Counted from the stretch's first letter, positions 43,664 to 53,288 are shown. The stretch: DNA of 64,000 bases from Acinetobacter calcoaceticus DSM 30006 = CIP 81.8 (GCF_000368965.1 NZ_KB849784.1:205825-269824); one strand, 5' to 3'. The notes: generated by a model not told the origin, from the letters alone. Made by a program: numbers and translations.

Positions 43664-44917
43664 TTATTTACGGCGCAATGCATCCGAAATTGCTTCAACT
43701 AACTGTTGAGAAATTTCTTGTTTAGATGCTTTCTCTAACTCACGCTTTTTCATGTGATAGTTTTCAGCAAAGAAAACTGTCATGGCATTTTCATCAGAAG
43801 CAAAACCAATATCTGCACGAGACACATCGTTACATGCAATCATATCTAGTTTTTTAGCGACCAGTTTTCCTGCTGCATACTCTTCAACATTTTGTGTTTC
43901 AGCAGCAAAGCCCACCATAAATGGACGTTTTTCCTGACCCGCAATGGTTGCCACAATATCTGGATTTTTCACAAGGGAAACATTCAACTCATCCCCTGCC
44001 TTCTTAATTTTATGCTCGGCAACTTCTGCTACGCGATAGTCTGCGACTGCGGCAGTTGCAATGAAGATATCACAGCCTGTTTCTAACGAGTCCATACTGA
44101 TATCTAACATTTGTCTTGCAGAGGCAACATTTACTCTTTTTACACCATTCGGTGTATCTAAACTTACAGGTCCAGCAATTAGCGTCACTTGTGCGCCAGC
44201 CGCGTAACAAGCAGCAGCTAAAGCAAAGCCCATTTTACCGGTACTGTGGTTCGAGATATAACGAACAGGGTCAATCGCTTCACGCGTTGGCCCAGCGGTA
44301 ATCACAACTCGCTTTCCAGCCAACAAGCCAAATTTTTCAGCGATTGCACGTTGAGCCTGATGGAAATAGCCAGCGACTTGCCTTGCAATTTCTTCTGGCT
44401 CTGGCATACGGCCTAAACCGACATCACCACACGCTTGCTCACCCGCATCCGGCATAATCACATGCACGCCATCTTCGACCAAGGTTTGTAAATTTCGTTG
44501 CGTTGCTTTGGCCGCCCACATTTGCTGGTTCATGGCAGGTGCAACCCACACAGGAGATTTTGTTGCCAAAAACACTGTACTGAGCAAGTCATCTGCTAAA
44601 CCATGTGCAAATTTTGCCAAAGTATCGCAACTTGCAGGCGCAACCAGTAATAAATCAGCCCAACGTGCTAATTCAATATGTCCCATCCCAGCTTCAGCCG
44701 CAGGATCTAAAAGTTCAGTATGAACGGGATTACCAGAAAGAGCCTGAAACGTTAGTGGGGTAATAAATGCCTGAGCACCATGTGTCATGACCACACGCAC
44801 GTCAAAGCCATAATCTTTAAGGCGACGGACTAAAATGGCACTTTTATAGGCAGCAATTCCGCCAGTGACAGCTAAAACAATGTTTTTATGAGGAATAACA
44901 CTTAGATCAAAGCTCAC
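43664..44917 (-). CDS. coaBC: Phosphopantothenoylcysteine decarboxylase/synthetase
   Basis: The 417-residue bifunctional enzyme of coenzyme A synthesis has an N-terminal FMN-dependent decarboxylase (VTGGIAAYKSAILVRRL, APAMNQQMWA, EQACGDVGLGRM with the active-site Cys). A C-terminal CTP-dependent synthetase follows (VVITAGPTREAIDPVRYISN, AVADYR, KNPDIVATI). It faces radC with a short divergent gap. Confidence 0.95.
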   Translation of the reverse strand: MSFDLSVIPHKNIVLAVTGGIAAYKSAILVRRLKDYGFDVRVVMTHGAQAFITPLTFQALSGNPVHTELLDPAAEAGMGHIELARWADLLLVAPASCDTLAKFAHGLADDLLSTVFLATKSPVWVAPAMNQQMWAAKATQRNLQTLVEDGVHVIMPDAGEQACGDVGLGRMPEPEEIARQVAGYFHQAQRAIAEKFGLLAGKRVVITAGPTREAIDPVRYISNHSTGKMGFALAAACYAAGAQVTLIAGPVSLDTPNGVKRVNVASARQMLDISMDSLETGCDIFIATAAVADYRVAEVAEHKIKKAGDELNVSLVKNPDIVATIAGQEKRPFMVGFAAETQNVEEYAAGKLVAKKLDMIACNDVSRADIGFASDENAMTVFFAENYHMKKRELEKASKQEISQQLVEAISDALRRK

Positions 44918-45028
44918 GAACAGGATACCTTACTGTTGCAGTGGCGCTCACAATAGCATTAAATACGCGCAGACCCAAGATTGATTGGGCAAACAAAATA
45001 AAATTTTAAGCGAATTATGCTGGGGAAT

Positions 45029-45736
45029 ATGAATACTTCTATTAAAAATTGGCCCGAACAAGAGCGGCCAAGAGAACGGTTATTGCAACAAGGCCCTCAA
45101 AGTCTTTCAGATGCAGAGCTACTGGCGATTTTTCTTCGCTCAGGTTCACGACAACATTCAGCAGTCGAATTATCACGGTTACTCATTCAGCACTTTGGTA
45201 GCCTAAATGCAGTATTTGATTCATCGTTAAGTGAGTTAACTCAATTTAATGGAATTGGAGCAACAAAATATTCACAATTATTGGCAGTTAAAGAGCTCGG
45301 GCGGCGTTATCTCGATCATCACTTTCAGAAAAATAATCTCAGCCTTCACACTTCTGATTTAGTCTTGGATTATTTGCGCTACGAATTAAAAGGCGAAAAA
45401 CAAGAAGTCTTTGCAGTGCTTTGTCTAGACCCTGAATTAAGAAAACTTCACTTTAAAAAGTTATTTTTTGGGTCAGTTCAACATTGTGCGGTTTCAGTCA
45501 ATCAAACCCTACGCTACGCCCTACAACAACATGCTTGCCAGCTCGTTATTGCACACAATCATCCATTTGGTTCAGCGCAGCCTTCTGCCGAAGATATTGC
45601 CTTAACTCAACAACTGGAACATGCCTGTCAGCTTGTCGAAATACGCCTCTTGGATCATTTTATTATCTCACCAGAAGGAAGCTTTTCATTTGCTGAACAA
45701 CAACTGCTCAACCCAGCAATAATATCAGTTCAATGA
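45029..45736 (+). CDS. radC: JAB1/MPN-domain protein RadC
   Basis: The protein (235 residues from this start) has an N-terminal helix-hairpin-helix part (GPQSLSDAELLAIFLRSGS) and a C-terminal JAMM domain with HNHPFGSAQPSAED, the zinc-protease signature. Its biological role remains unclear; the old DNA-repair link is doubtful. I prefer the ATG at 45029 (MNTSIKNWPEQ), which has GGGGA close by; an in-frame ATG at 45017 adds four residues. Confidence 0.92.
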   Translation: MNTSIKNWPEQERPRERLLQQGPQSLSDAELLAIFLRSGSRQHSAVELSRLLIQHFGSLNAVFDSSLSELTQFNGIGATKYSQLLAVKELGRRYLDHHFQKNNLSLHTSDLVLDYLRYELKGEKQEVFAVLCLDPELRKLHFKKLFFGSVQHCAVSVNQTLRYALQQHACQLVIAHNHPFGSAQPSAEDIALTQQLEHACQLVEIRLLDHFIISPEGSFSFAEQQLLNPAIISVQ

Positions 45737-45797
45737 TATTGACAAAGGGTCACTAAGCCTAGAAGATCAAAGCAAAAATAGTGACGTTAAAAACAAA

Positions 45798-46709
45798 ATG
45801 ATTGTTCGTGAGCAGCCTAGTATTTTCAAAGTATTATTCTCTTGGCGAGGGACAATTTTACCCAAAATTTTACCCTCTCTAGGGGTCGTTATGCTGATTT
45901 CGGCAATCATTGGGGGCGTAGAATATATCAATCTTTATCGCTTTCCAGAGATTCCTTTGGTTGGCTTTACCCTTATTGGCGTCGTACTTTCTATTTTCTT
46001 AGGATTTAAAAATACTGCATGTTATGACCGTTGGTGGGAAGCCCGAAAATTATGGGGCGTTTTAATTGCAACTTCACGCCATTTTGACCGTGACTGCAGA
46101 ATCTTGACTCAAGCCCGCCGTGAACGTGTTATTCAGCATGTGATTGTTTTTGCTAACGTGTTACGTGATCGTTTACGTCGTCAGACGGCGAACCCAACTG
46201 AGTTAATACAAACCAGCGGTATGAGCCAGCAAGCACTCACCCAGCTCTATCAGCAAAATAATGCTCCTCAGTACACACTTAGCCTCATTCACTGGGAATT
46301 ATTGCAAGCGCTTAAAGAAGGTGAAATCTCAGACATCATCTATGCACAGATGAATAGAAATGTTGCAGATTTAAGTGTCGTGCAAACTGGCTGTGACCGA
46401 ATCGCCAATACACCTATTCCATTTGCCTATTCAGTTTTGCTTAATCGCACTGTCTATTTTTTCTGTTTTATGTTGCCGTTCAGTCTTGGTTCATTGCTTG
46501 GATTAGCAACACCTTTACTGGTGGGAATTTTGGCATATACATTCTTAGGACTTGATGCACTCAGCTCGGAAATTGAAGAGCCTTTCGGTACTCAAAGTAA
46601 TGATTTACCTTTAGATGCCATGGTACGTAGTATCGAAATTGAACTTTTAGGGACTTTGGGGAAACCTACCCCACCACCAATTCAAGCTCAAGATAATAAC
46701 TTGTTGTAA
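45798..46709 (+). CDS. Bestrophin-like (UPF0187/YneE) membrane channel
   Basis: The 303-residue protein has two membrane segments in each half (for example residues 20-42 and 55-70) and the family patterns FLGFKNTACYDRWWEARKLWG and EIEEPFGTQSNDLPLD. Bacterial homologues form pentameric ion channels, some conducting cations rather than chloride. TTGACA at 45740 may be its -35. Ion selectivity cannot be told from the sequence. Confidence 0.88.
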   Translation: MIVREQPSIFKVLFSWRGTILPKILPSLGVVMLISAIIGGVEYINLYRFPEIPLVGFTLIGVVLSIFLGFKNTACYDRWWEARKLWGVLIATSRHFDRDCRILTQARRERVIQHVIVFANVLRDRLRRQTANPTELIQTSGMSQQALTQLYQQNNAPQYTLSLIHWELLQALKEGEISDIIYAQMNRNVADLSVVQTGCDRIANTPIPFAYSVLLNRTVYFFCFMLPFSLGSLLGLATPLLVGILAYTFLGLDALSSEIEEPFGTQSNDLPLDAMVRSIEIELLGTLGKPTPPPIQAQDNNLL

Positions 46710-46713
46710 TGGC

Positions 46714-47565
46714 TTAGAGAAAACGTTCCCAAACACCTTGCTGATTAGCCGTTGGCTTAGGTGTATTTCCCAGTTTAATCCATGGCATATTTTCACCATG
46801 AAAATCACTGCCAATCGATACAGCTAACTGATATTGCTCAATCATCCGATCAATCATCTGGCGAGTAGATAAAGTTTCCATCGGTGGAGGTAACTCAATT
46901 GCATCTCCACCTGAAGTTGCGAACAATTCAATTAAATATCGAACATTAGTTGCAGATAAATCATAACGAGTCGGATGTGCTAAAACTGCCAACCCTTTAC
47001 TTTCGTGAATCATGTCAATTGTTTCTTTTAACCCTAATCCTTCAAACTTTACAAAAGCACGTCTTCCTTCTTTTAAGAAACGATCAAATGCTTGTTGAGG
47101 ACGAGTTACAACTTTCTTTTCGACCAGTGTTTTAGCAATGTGTGTTCTGGTGATGCGGTCTGCCTGATCTTCTACTTTGGCAAGAACATCCTCATAAATC
47201 TGAAAACCAATACATTTTTCTAATAAATCGCAAATTACTTTAGCTCTTTGCGCTCGTACTCTTTTTTGTTGTTCTAATGCTTCTAAAATTGGTGCTTCAT
47301 TTTGCATGTTTAAAGCAACAATATGTACACCATAACTCTTCTTCGTTGTTGGACGTGACCACTGACTTGAAATCTCTGTACCAGAAATGATTTTTAAATC
47401 ATGACCTTGTGCAGCAATTCTAGCTCGCTGCAACCCATCCATTGTATCGTGGTCAGTTAAAGCCAAAGTATGCAAATTCACATCTATAGCAGCTTGCACC
47501 AGTAATTCCGGAGACAAAGTTCCATCAGAAATATTGCTATGTGTATGTAAATCTATGCCTTGCAT
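46714..47565 (-). CDS. PHP-domain 5'-3' exonuclease, RNase AM (YciV/TrpH) family
   Basis: The 283-residue protein has the PHP metal-site motifs: DLHTHSNISDG at the start, ALTDHDT, a middle insertion, VLAHPTRYD and GSDFHG near the end. E. coli YciV (RNase AM) of this family trims the 5' end of 23S rRNA and degrades short RNAs. It is convergent with the bestrophin gene (stops four bases apart) and divergent from yciB. Confidence 0.87.
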   Translation of the reverse strand: MQGIDLHTHSNISDGTLSPELLVQAAIDVNLHTLALTDHDTMDGLQRARIAAQGHDLKIISGTEISSQWSRPTTKKSYGVHIVALNMQNEAPILEALEQQKRVRAQRAKVICDLLEKCIGFQIYEDVLAKVEDQADRITRTHIAKTLVEKKVVTRPQQAFDRFLKEGRRAFVKFEGLGLKETIDMIHESKGLAVLAHPTRYDLSATNVRYLIELFATSGGDAIELPPPMETLSTRQMIDRMIEQYQLAVSIGSDFHGENMPWIKLGNTPKPTANQQGVWERFL

Positions 47566-47609
47566 CTTTTATACTATGCCATTCACCAAACCTGATCAGA
47601 TACTCTAAC

Positions 47610-48224
47610 ATGAAAGCACTTCTGGACTTTGTTCCATTAATTATTTTCTTCTATTTATATAAAACAGTTGATCCAACCGACACACAGCATCCTTTACTTA
47701 AACTGATCGGGTCTGCTGGTGGTGTCGATAATAATAATATTCTTGTAGCAACTACTGGCTTAATTATTTCAATGCTTGTGGTATATGGTGCCCTATTTGT
47801 TTTCCAAAAATTCCGTCTAGATAAACAACAGTGGTTTGTATTGTTTATGACTGTCATTTTTGGTGGCATCACCCTCATGTTAAGTGATGATTTCTATATT
47901 CGTCTAAAAGCTGCAATTTTGAATTTGGTTTTTGCAGGTGCATTCTTAGTTTCACCTTGGTTTGGTAAAGATCGTAAGCCACTCATACGACGTTTATTTG
48001 ATCCTATTTTAGACTTAAGTGAAAAAGGTTGGAAAAATCTAAATTTCGCTTGGGCAGTCATGTTTGTGGTGATGTCTTGTTTACATATCTTCTTCGCGTT
48101 TTTATTTCACGGCGGAAAATATTGGGGTGAATTCACTGCATTTGGTGACATGATTGTCATGTTTTCATTTATCATTATTCAGTTCATTATTTTACGTAAA
48201 CATTTTAAGTCACCTGAAGCTTAA
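47610..48224 (+). CDS. yciB: Inner-membrane septation protein YciB/IspZ
   Basis: The 204-residue protein has five or six membrane helices. It begins MKALLDFVPLIIFFYLYK, the standard YciB start, and contains FGGITLMLSDD and FHGGKYWGEFTAFGDM. YciB affects cell-envelope synthesis and septation. The ATG at 47610 is chosen; the frame is open further upstream, but that part would overlap the start of the PHP gene. Confidence 0.93.
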   Translation: MKALLDFVPLIIFFYLYKTVDPTDTQHPLLKLIGSAGGVDNNNILVATTGLIISMLVVYGALFVFQKFRLDKQQWFVLFMTVIFGGITLMLSDDFYIRLKAAILNLVFAGAFLVSPWFGKDRKPLIRRLFDPILDLSEKGWKNLNFAWAVMFVVMSCLHIFFAFLFHGGKYWGEFTAFGDMIVMFSFIIIQFIILRKHFKSPEA

Positions 48225-48258
48225 AATGATTCCTGATTGATTACAGAGATACGATTAC

Positions 48259-48561
48259 ATGCCTTTTTTTGTTCTAAGCTGTACCGATAACGAAGGAACT
48301 TTAGAAAAACGCTTGGCAGTACGCCCGCAGCATATCGAACGTTTGCAAAAACTTGATAATGAAGGCCGCCTTGTTACAGCGGGAGCTATGCCAAAAGACC
48401 CTAATGATCCTCAAGCAGGTTTTTATGGCAGCACCATGATTGTTGAATTCGACAGTCGCGAAGCATTAGACGAATGGTTAAAAGAAGAACCATTTCTCAA
48501 AGAAGGCATTTACGCTCATATTGATGTAAAACCGTTTAATAAAGCATTTCCAAAAGGGTAA
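48259..48561 (+). CDS. YciI family protein
   Basis: The 100-residue ferredoxin-like protein has the YciI pattern: RPQHIERLQKL, then GRLVTAGAMPKDPND and a C-terminal acidic/Phe segment (EWLKEEPFLKEGIYAHIDV). A His and an Asp of the putative active site are present. The function is unknown. It follows yciB in the same direction, an association seen in many proteobacteria. Confidence 0.88.
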   Translation: MPFFVLSCTDNEGTLEKRLAVRPQHIERLQKLDNEGRLVTAGAMPKDPNDPQAGFYGSTMIVEFDSREALDEWLKEEPFLKEGIYAHIDVKPFNKAFPKG

Positions 48562-48565
48562 TCAT

Positions 48566-49030
48566 ATGCACCCTGCAATCAAAAGCTTTCTCGGCTTGTG
48601 TTTGATCTGTTCAACTGCTAATGCAGTTGAACCTGCTGCCACACCAGCAACGACTCCACCAAGTGCGCCTTCAACTCAGGCTGCGAATAAACCAGTTCCA
48701 ATAGCTGCTACAACGGCGTCGACCGCAACAAAACCACTCACGGCTGAGCAACTTGCAAAGAATAAACAACAGCAAGATGCGAAAATCAAAGCTTTAGTTC
48801 AAGATCAGGCATCTCGTTTAAAACAGTTAGAACATGCCAATCTTGAAGCACTCTCCCAGAACCAAGAGTTACAGTTAAAAAATGATAGCCTCTCTGTTCA
48901 GGTTCAAGTCTTACAAAGCGAACGTAGTGCGCAAATGTTTTTATATGGTGCGGTTACCTTAGCTGGTGGCGTATTGCTGGGTTTCTTTATCTCTAGTTAT
49001 ATCCATACAAAACGTCGACGCCAGTGGTAA
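48566..49030 (+). CDS. Secreted coiled-coil protein with C-terminal membrane anchor
   Basis: The 154-residue product has a signal peptide (cleavage after ANA, near residue 20), a Pro/Thr/Ala-rich linker of about 40 residues, a coiled coil (QASRLKQLEHANLEALSQNQ) and one membrane helix (FLYGAVTLAGGVLLGFFISS) before a basic tail. The layout matches the C-terminal half of YgiM/TIGR04211 proteins, but the SH3 domain is missing. The function is unknown. It begins 5 bases after the YciI gene and is probably co-transcribed. Confidence 0.7.
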   Translation: MHPAIKSFLGLCLICSTANAVEPAATPATTPPSAPSTQAANKPVPIAATTASTATKPLTAEQLAKNKQQQDAKIKALVQDQASRLKQLEHANLEALSQNQELQLKNDSLSVQVQVLQSERSAQMFLYGAVTLAGGVLLGFFISSYIHTKRRRQW

Positions 49031-49053
49031 ATCCAAGCGATCTATTAAACTAA

Positions 49054-50928
49054 ATGAACGTATCAAACCGTATACAAACAGCAGAACTGGACTGGGAATT
49101 AATCGATGGTATCGAGGTTCCCATTTCCAAACAATTTGGTGATGTCTATTTCTCTAAAGATAATGGCCTACTTGAAACACGGCATGTTTTTCTAAATGGT
49201 AACGACTTATCAGAACGCTTAGCCAATCTAAAAGATTTTGAATATTTTAGTGTAGGAGAAACCGGTTTTGGTACGGGTTTAAACATTCTTGCACTCTGGC
49301 AACTTTGGCAACAAGTCCGTCCTAATAATCAAAGCCATTTACATGCCATTAGTGTTGAAAAATTTCCATTAAGTAAAGCCGACCTCATTCGTGCTTTAAA
49401 TGTATGGGATGAGCTTAAACCACTTGCAGATCAGCTAATTGAACAATATCCACTACCTATTGCTGGATGTCATCGTTTAAGTTTCCCTGAAGAACGTTTT
49501 AGCATCGACTTATGGCTAGGAGATGCACAAGATATTTTCCCAAGCATGGCTAAAACTAAAGCAGTAAATGCTTGGTTTTTAGATGGCTTTGCACCCTCTT
49601 GCAATCCAGACATGTGGGAACAAAATGTTTTAAACCATATTGTTCGTCTTTCTGACTATGGCAGTACATTTTCCTCTTTTAGTGTCGCTGGTGTTTTAAA
49701 ACGGGGGCTAAAAGCACATGGTATTAATATTTCTCGTCCACGTGGTTTTCGGCATAAACGTGAAATGCTCAAAGCAATCTGGAACCCACCTCAATCTGAT
49801 GATGAGCCCTCCCCATTAGACCTAGTTCACTCATTGGGTAAGGGACAACAGCATATTGCGATTATTGGGGCCGGTATAGCAGGTTTAACTACAGCGTGGG
49901 CATGTGCAGCACGTGGACATCAAGTCACCCTATATGAGCGAACAGAGGCATTATCTGGCGCTTCTGGAAACCCTTTAGCCCTGCTTAATCCAAAGCTATG
50001 CCCAATTGAGCAAAGTCATGAACATCTAATGACCTTAAGTTGGCAACATGCCTTGAATTTTTATAAAAATTTTCAAGCATTTCGTCCACTTCAAATACAA
50101 CAAATCGCCTTAAAAAATGCAGACGAACTTCTCGATCTTGTAAATCAATATCCAGCTCAGGTTGTTACCCACTCAACGAACTCACTTGAAACTGCATATT
50201 CAAGTGTTTTTCTTACCGAAGCGGGTTCTGTTTCACCACATCAACTACGTGATGAAATTTTGCAACATCCTTTGATCGATTTAAAAATTCTCAATATTAC
50301 AGAGCTTGTATCTTGTGAAAATAAAGTACAAATCATAAGCGAGAATAAAACTATCGATGAAAGCGACCATGTGATCGTATGCTGTGCACGTCAAAGCGCG
50401 ACTTTTTTTGAAAGCTATCCACAGTTAAAACCAATACGTGGGCAAGTAAGCTGGGTTGACAATACTTTTGCTCCCCTACCTATACAGGAAGCTTATAGTT
50501 ATAGCGGCTACTGTATGCAACTTAATGCTTCACAGATGATTTTAGGTGCATCTTTCTACCCAAATCGTGAGGATCAAGAAGTAGTGCCAGAAGACCATGT
50601 GCATAACTTTGAATTAATCCACAGCGTATTCCCTGAATATGCACAACAACTGCCTTCTACGACCACTTGGCAAGGCCGAGCATCTATCCGCGCACAAAGC
50701 TTAGATTATTTTCCTCTCGTTGGGAAAATGCAGGAGAATAGCCGAATTGCTACTTTTGCTGGTCTTGGTTCTAAGGGCTTCTTATTTGCTCCGCTATGCA
50801 GTGAGATCTTAGTTGCCCAAATGTTAGGAGAAGCTTGTCCAGTACCGGACCGCTTATTACAAAAATTGAATCCGCAACGATTCCAAAAAAAAGTAAAACC
50901 TAAAAAGCCTTATTTCAAACCACAATAG
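49054..50928 (+). CDS. mnmC: tRNA 5-methylaminomethyl-2-thiouridine synthesis bifunctional protein
   Basis: The 624-residue fusion has an N-terminal SAM-dependent methyltransferase (SVGETGFGTGLNILALWQ, WFLDGFAPSCNPDMW) and a C-terminal FAD-dependent oxidase (IAIIGAGIAGLTTAWACAA at about residue 270, and AGLGSKGFLFAPL near the end). Together they finish the mnm5s2U wobble base. Length and domain order are normal for MnmC. Confidence 0.96.
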   Translation: MNVSNRIQTAELDWELIDGIEVPISKQFGDVYFSKDNGLLETRHVFLNGNDLSERLANLKDFEYFSVGETGFGTGLNILALWQLWQQVRPNNQSHLHAISVEKFPLSKADLIRALNVWDELKPLADQLIEQYPLPIAGCHRLSFPEERFSIDLWLGDAQDIFPSMAKTKAVNAWFLDGFAPSCNPDMWEQNVLNHIVRLSDYGSTFSSFSVAGVLKRGLKAHGINISRPRGFRHKREMLKAIWNPPQSDDEPSPLDLVHSLGKGQQHIAIIGAGIAGLTTAWACAARGHQVTLYERTEALSGASGNPLALLNPKLCPIEQSHEHLMTLSWQHALNFYKNFQAFRPLQIQQIALKNADELLDLVNQYPAQVVTHSTNSLETAYSSVFLTEAGSVSPHQLRDEILQHPLIDLKILNITELVSCENKVQIISENKTIDESDHVIVCCARQSATFFESYPQLKPIRGQVSWVDNTFAPLPIQEAYSYSGYCMQLNASQMILGASFYPNREDQEVVPEDHVHNFELIHSVFPEYAQQLPSTTTWQGRASIRAQSLDYFPLVGKMQENSRIATFAGLGSKGFLFAPLCSEILVAQMLGEACPVPDRLLQKLNPQRFQKKVKPKKPYFKPQ

Positions 50929-50939
50929 TTCAATTCCAT

Positions 50940-50967
50940 AAAAAAGCACCCGAAGGTGCTTTTTTTT
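50940..50967. terminator. Bidirectional terminator between mnmC and the rhodanese gene
   Basis: AAAAAAGCACC and GGTGCTTTTTT form an 11-bp stem around CGAA. The last T residues overlap the stop codon of the opposite gene. Confidence 0.9.
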
Positions 50968-51280
50968 ATGCGCCCTGCTCTAGAGGCAAGCCGGCATCAC
51001 GAGCTGCACGTGTCCCCCCCATCAGCACGACATATTCACGCGAGGCATCGAATCCTTCTAGTGTCTCAGCTGCACGAGGAGCTTTGCTACCACCACCACA
51101 TAAAATATAAATCGGCTGACCCGCAGAGACCTGGTTCAAAATATCAGCATTCAAATCATTAATCGGGCGATTTACCGCACCTTTAACATGCCCTTCTGCA
51201 TAAGCATTTGTATCACGGACATCCCAGATAACAGCATTTTCTGGGAATTCAAATGTTGTAATTTCTTGTTTACGGATCAT
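50966..51280 (-). CDS. Rhodanese-like sulfurtransferase
   Basis: The single-domain protein (104 residues from this start) has the rhodanese pattern VIWDVRDTNAYAEGHVKGA and the active-site Cys in ILCGGGSKAPRAAE. It may carry sulfur or sense redox state. The ATG at 51280 has AAAGGAG in ideal position; an earlier in-frame start at 51307 is not needed. Confidence 0.85.
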   Translation of the reverse strand: MIRKQEITTFEFPENAVIWDVRDTNAYAEGHVKGAVNRPINDLNADILNQVSAGQPIYILCGGGSKAPRAAETLEGFDASREYVVLMGGTRAARDAGLPLEQGA

Positions 51281-51371
51281 TGTGCACTCCTTTGATGTAA
51301 ACAACACTTGGCAAATGAAGAAAACCCTCTTAGCATCTCAAATATTCTTTCCCTTTGTAAAGGTCTAAACT

Positions 51372-51860
51372 ATGCCTTCTTTCGATATTGTCTCTGAATT
51401 AGAGATTTTTGAAGTTAATCATGCTGTACAGAACACACAAAAAGAGATTGCAACACGTTTTGACTTTCGTGGTCATGATGTTTCAGTCGAAATAAACGAA
51501 AAAAATAAAGAAATTAAAATCAGTACCGAAAGTGATTTCCAGTGTGAACAAGTTTACAACATGTTAGAAAATCATTTTTACAAACGTAAAATTGATGTAC
51601 AAGCTCTAGACCCGCAAAAAGCCGCTGCTTCAGGCAAAAATTTTGTACAAGTAATTAAACTTAAAGACGGTCTTGACTCAGATACTGCAAAAAAAATTAA
51701 TAAAGCCATTAAAGAAAGTGGCGTTAAAGTGCAATCTTCTATCCAAGGCGACAAAATTCGTGTAACGGATAAAAAGCGCGACACTTTACAACAAGTGATG
51801 AATTTTTTACGTGAACAACAATTTGGTGTGCCATTACAGTTTAATAACTTTAAAGATTAA
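51372..51860 (+). CDS. yajQ: YajQ family nucleotide-binding protein
   Basis: The 162-residue protein starts MPSFDIVSELE and has AVQNTQKEIATRFDFRG, VIKLKDGLDSDTAKKINK and SIQGDKIRVT, all classical YajQ (UPF0234) segments. Homologues bind c-di-GMP or RNA/tRNA and act in signalling. It is cytosolic. Its own promoter is likely between 51310 and 51370. Confidence 0.95.
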   Translation: MPSFDIVSELEIFEVNHAVQNTQKEIATRFDFRGHDVSVEINEKNKEIKISTESDFQCEQVYNMLENHFYKRKIDVQALDPQKAAASGKNFVQVIKLKDGLDSDTAKKINKAIKESGVKVQSSIQGDKIRVTDKKRDTLQQVMNFLREQQFGVPLQFNNFKD

Positions 51861-51895
51861 TCTCTTGTCGTGACATTCAAAGCTAAGGTAATTCC

Positions 51896-52390
51896 ATGTC
51901 TCAATCCAATCGTCTATCAAAACTGGTAAAAGCGACTTCAAAATTCCCTAAAGGTATTCGGAGTACACTTTGGAGCAAGGCGTTTGGTCGTATCGTGCCA
52001 ATGGTGGGTACAGCAAATATTCGCTATCTGGAAGTAGACTCAAACCACGTTACTGTCCGTTTAGAAAACCAAAAAAATATGCAGAATCATATTAAAGGAG
52101 TCCATGCTGCTGCTATGGCTCTTTTAGCAGAAACTGCGACTGGTTTCCTAACGGGTTTACACATTCCTGATAACCGCATTTTATTAATCAAATCATTGCA
52201 TGTAGATTATTTAAAAGTGGTTGAAGGCGGTTTGACTGCCACAGCAACGTTATCTGCTGAACAGCAAAAGTTTATTGCAGATAATGAGAAAGGTGAACTT
52301 GTAATTCCAGTTACTGTCATTGATGATGCAGGCAATGAACCAATCCAGTGCCAAATGCTGTGGGCATGGTTACCTAAACGTAAGAAATAA
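51896..52390 (+). CDS. DUF4442 hotdog-fold protein, putative thioesterase
   Basis: The 164-residue protein has the DUF4442 pattern, with NQKNMQNHIKGVHAAAMALLAE placing an Asn-His and an acidic residue as in hotdog thioesterases, then SLHVDYLKVVEG. It probably hydrolyses an acyl-CoA or similar thioester; the substrate is unknown. It begins 35 bases after yajQ. Confidence 0.82.
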   Translation: MSQSNRLSKLVKATSKFPKGIRSTLWSKAFGRIVPMVGTANIRYLEVDSNHVTVRLENQKNMQNHIKGVHAAAMALLAETATGFLTGLHIPDNRILLIKSLHVDYLKVVEGGLTATATLSAEQQKFIADNEKGELVIPVTVIDDAGNEPIQCQMLWAWLPKRKK

Positions 52391-52396
52391 AAATAT

Positions 52397-52428
52397 AAAA
52401 AAGCCCAAATTTGAATTTGGGCTTTTTT
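52397..52428. terminator. Bidirectional terminator
   Basis: AAAAAAGCCCAAATT and AATTTGGGCTTTTTT form a perfect 15-bp stem around TG, between convergent genes; in RNA the innermost pairs must open to make a loop. Confidence 0.93.
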
Positions 52429-52429
52429 A

Positions 52430-52849
52430 TTATTCACAAGATACTAAAAACTTTTGTCTCGCTTCTTCGGGAATCTGACGCTTATTACCTTTTACATCAA
52501 CTGCCACAAAGGTAAAGACTCCTTCAGTAATGCGTATTGGTTCACGAGAGTCATCATGACTATCCCAAACTTCAATTTGCATTTGAATAGAAGTATTTCC
52601 AACTTTTAAGATTTTCGTATAGCAGCTAATGACAAAGCCAACCTTTACCGGAACCAAAAAGGTCATTTGATTAATGGAAATCGTAGCACAGCGGCCACGA
52701 CTGAAACGTTCTGCGTGAATTGCTCCAGCCAAGTCCATTTGTGACACAATCCATCCACCAAAGACATCACCACTCCAGTTTGTATCGGCTGGCATGGCAA
52801 TCGTTTGTAAGGATAAAACCCCTTCTGGTTTGGTATAAGCTTCTGACAC
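52430..52849 (-). CDS. YciA-type acyl-CoA thioesterase
   Basis: The 139-residue hotdog protein has LQTIAMPADTNWSGDVFGGW, then SQMDLAGAIHAERFSRGR, which matches YciA enzymes that cleave a broad range of acyl-CoAs. The start is a GTG at 52849, one base after the trxC stop, with GGAG five bases upstream inside the end of trxC. The frame stays open into trxC, but that extension is not coding. It is third in a hydrolase-trxC-thioesterase operon. Confidence 0.87.
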   Translation of the reverse strand: MSEAYTKPEGVLSLQTIAMPADTNWSGDVFGGWIVSQMDLAGAIHAERFSRGRCATISINQMTFLVPVKVGFVISCYTKILKVGNTSIQMQIEVWDSHDDSREPIRITEGVFTFVAVDVKGNKRQIPEEARQKFLVSCE

Positions 52850-52850
52850 C

Positions 52851-53288
52851 TTAGCTCCCGAAATTCGTTTGAAGTTGTTGATCAAGCCACTGCTGCAATT
52901 CAGGCGCACGTAATGCGCCGCTAATACGCGCAACCTCTGTCGTTTTGTTCATTAAGACAAGTGTCGGAATACTTCTCACATGAAAAGCTTGGCTCAAGCG
53001 AGGAGATTCTTCGGTATTAATCTTGGCAAAAATAACGCCTGGATTCTGTTTTGCGACCTGCGCAAAATGTGGCGCCATCATTTTACAAGGTCCGCACCAT
53101 TCTGCCCATAAGTCTATGAGAATAGGTAAATCACTATTCGTGATGTAGTTACTAAAATTTTGCTCATTTAACTCAATAGGTGCAAGCGGTAGTAATGGTT
53201 GATGACATTGCCCACAGCTTGGTTGCTCAGGAAGTTTTTCTTCAGGAACTCGGTTTTTTGCACCGCACGATGCACATACAATAATCAT
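52851..53288 (-). CDS. trxC: Thioredoxin 2
   Basis: The 145-residue protein has an N-terminal zinc finger with two CxxC pairs (CASC and CGQC) and a thioredoxin domain with the active site WCGPCK. This layout is specific to thioredoxin 2, a cytosolic disulfide reductase tied to oxidative stress. Its ATG directly follows the stop of the hydrolase gene. Confidence 0.95.
   Translation of the reverse strand: MIIVCASCGAKNRVPEEKLPEQPSCGQCHQPLLPLAPIELNEQNFSNYITNSDLPILIDLWAEWCGPCKMMAPHFAQVAKQNPGVIFAKINTEESPRLSQAFHVRSIPTLVLMNKTTEVARISGALRAPELQQWLDQQLQTNFGS

Noticed and set aside
47541..47609. Longer N-terminus for YciB
   Set aside because: It would overlap the start of the divergent PHP gene, and the family begins at MKALLDF.
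52850..52933. Longer N-terminus for the YciA-type thioesterase, running into trxC
   Set aside because: The GTG at 52849 has an ideal ribosome site, and the extension only mirrors trxC codons in another frame.
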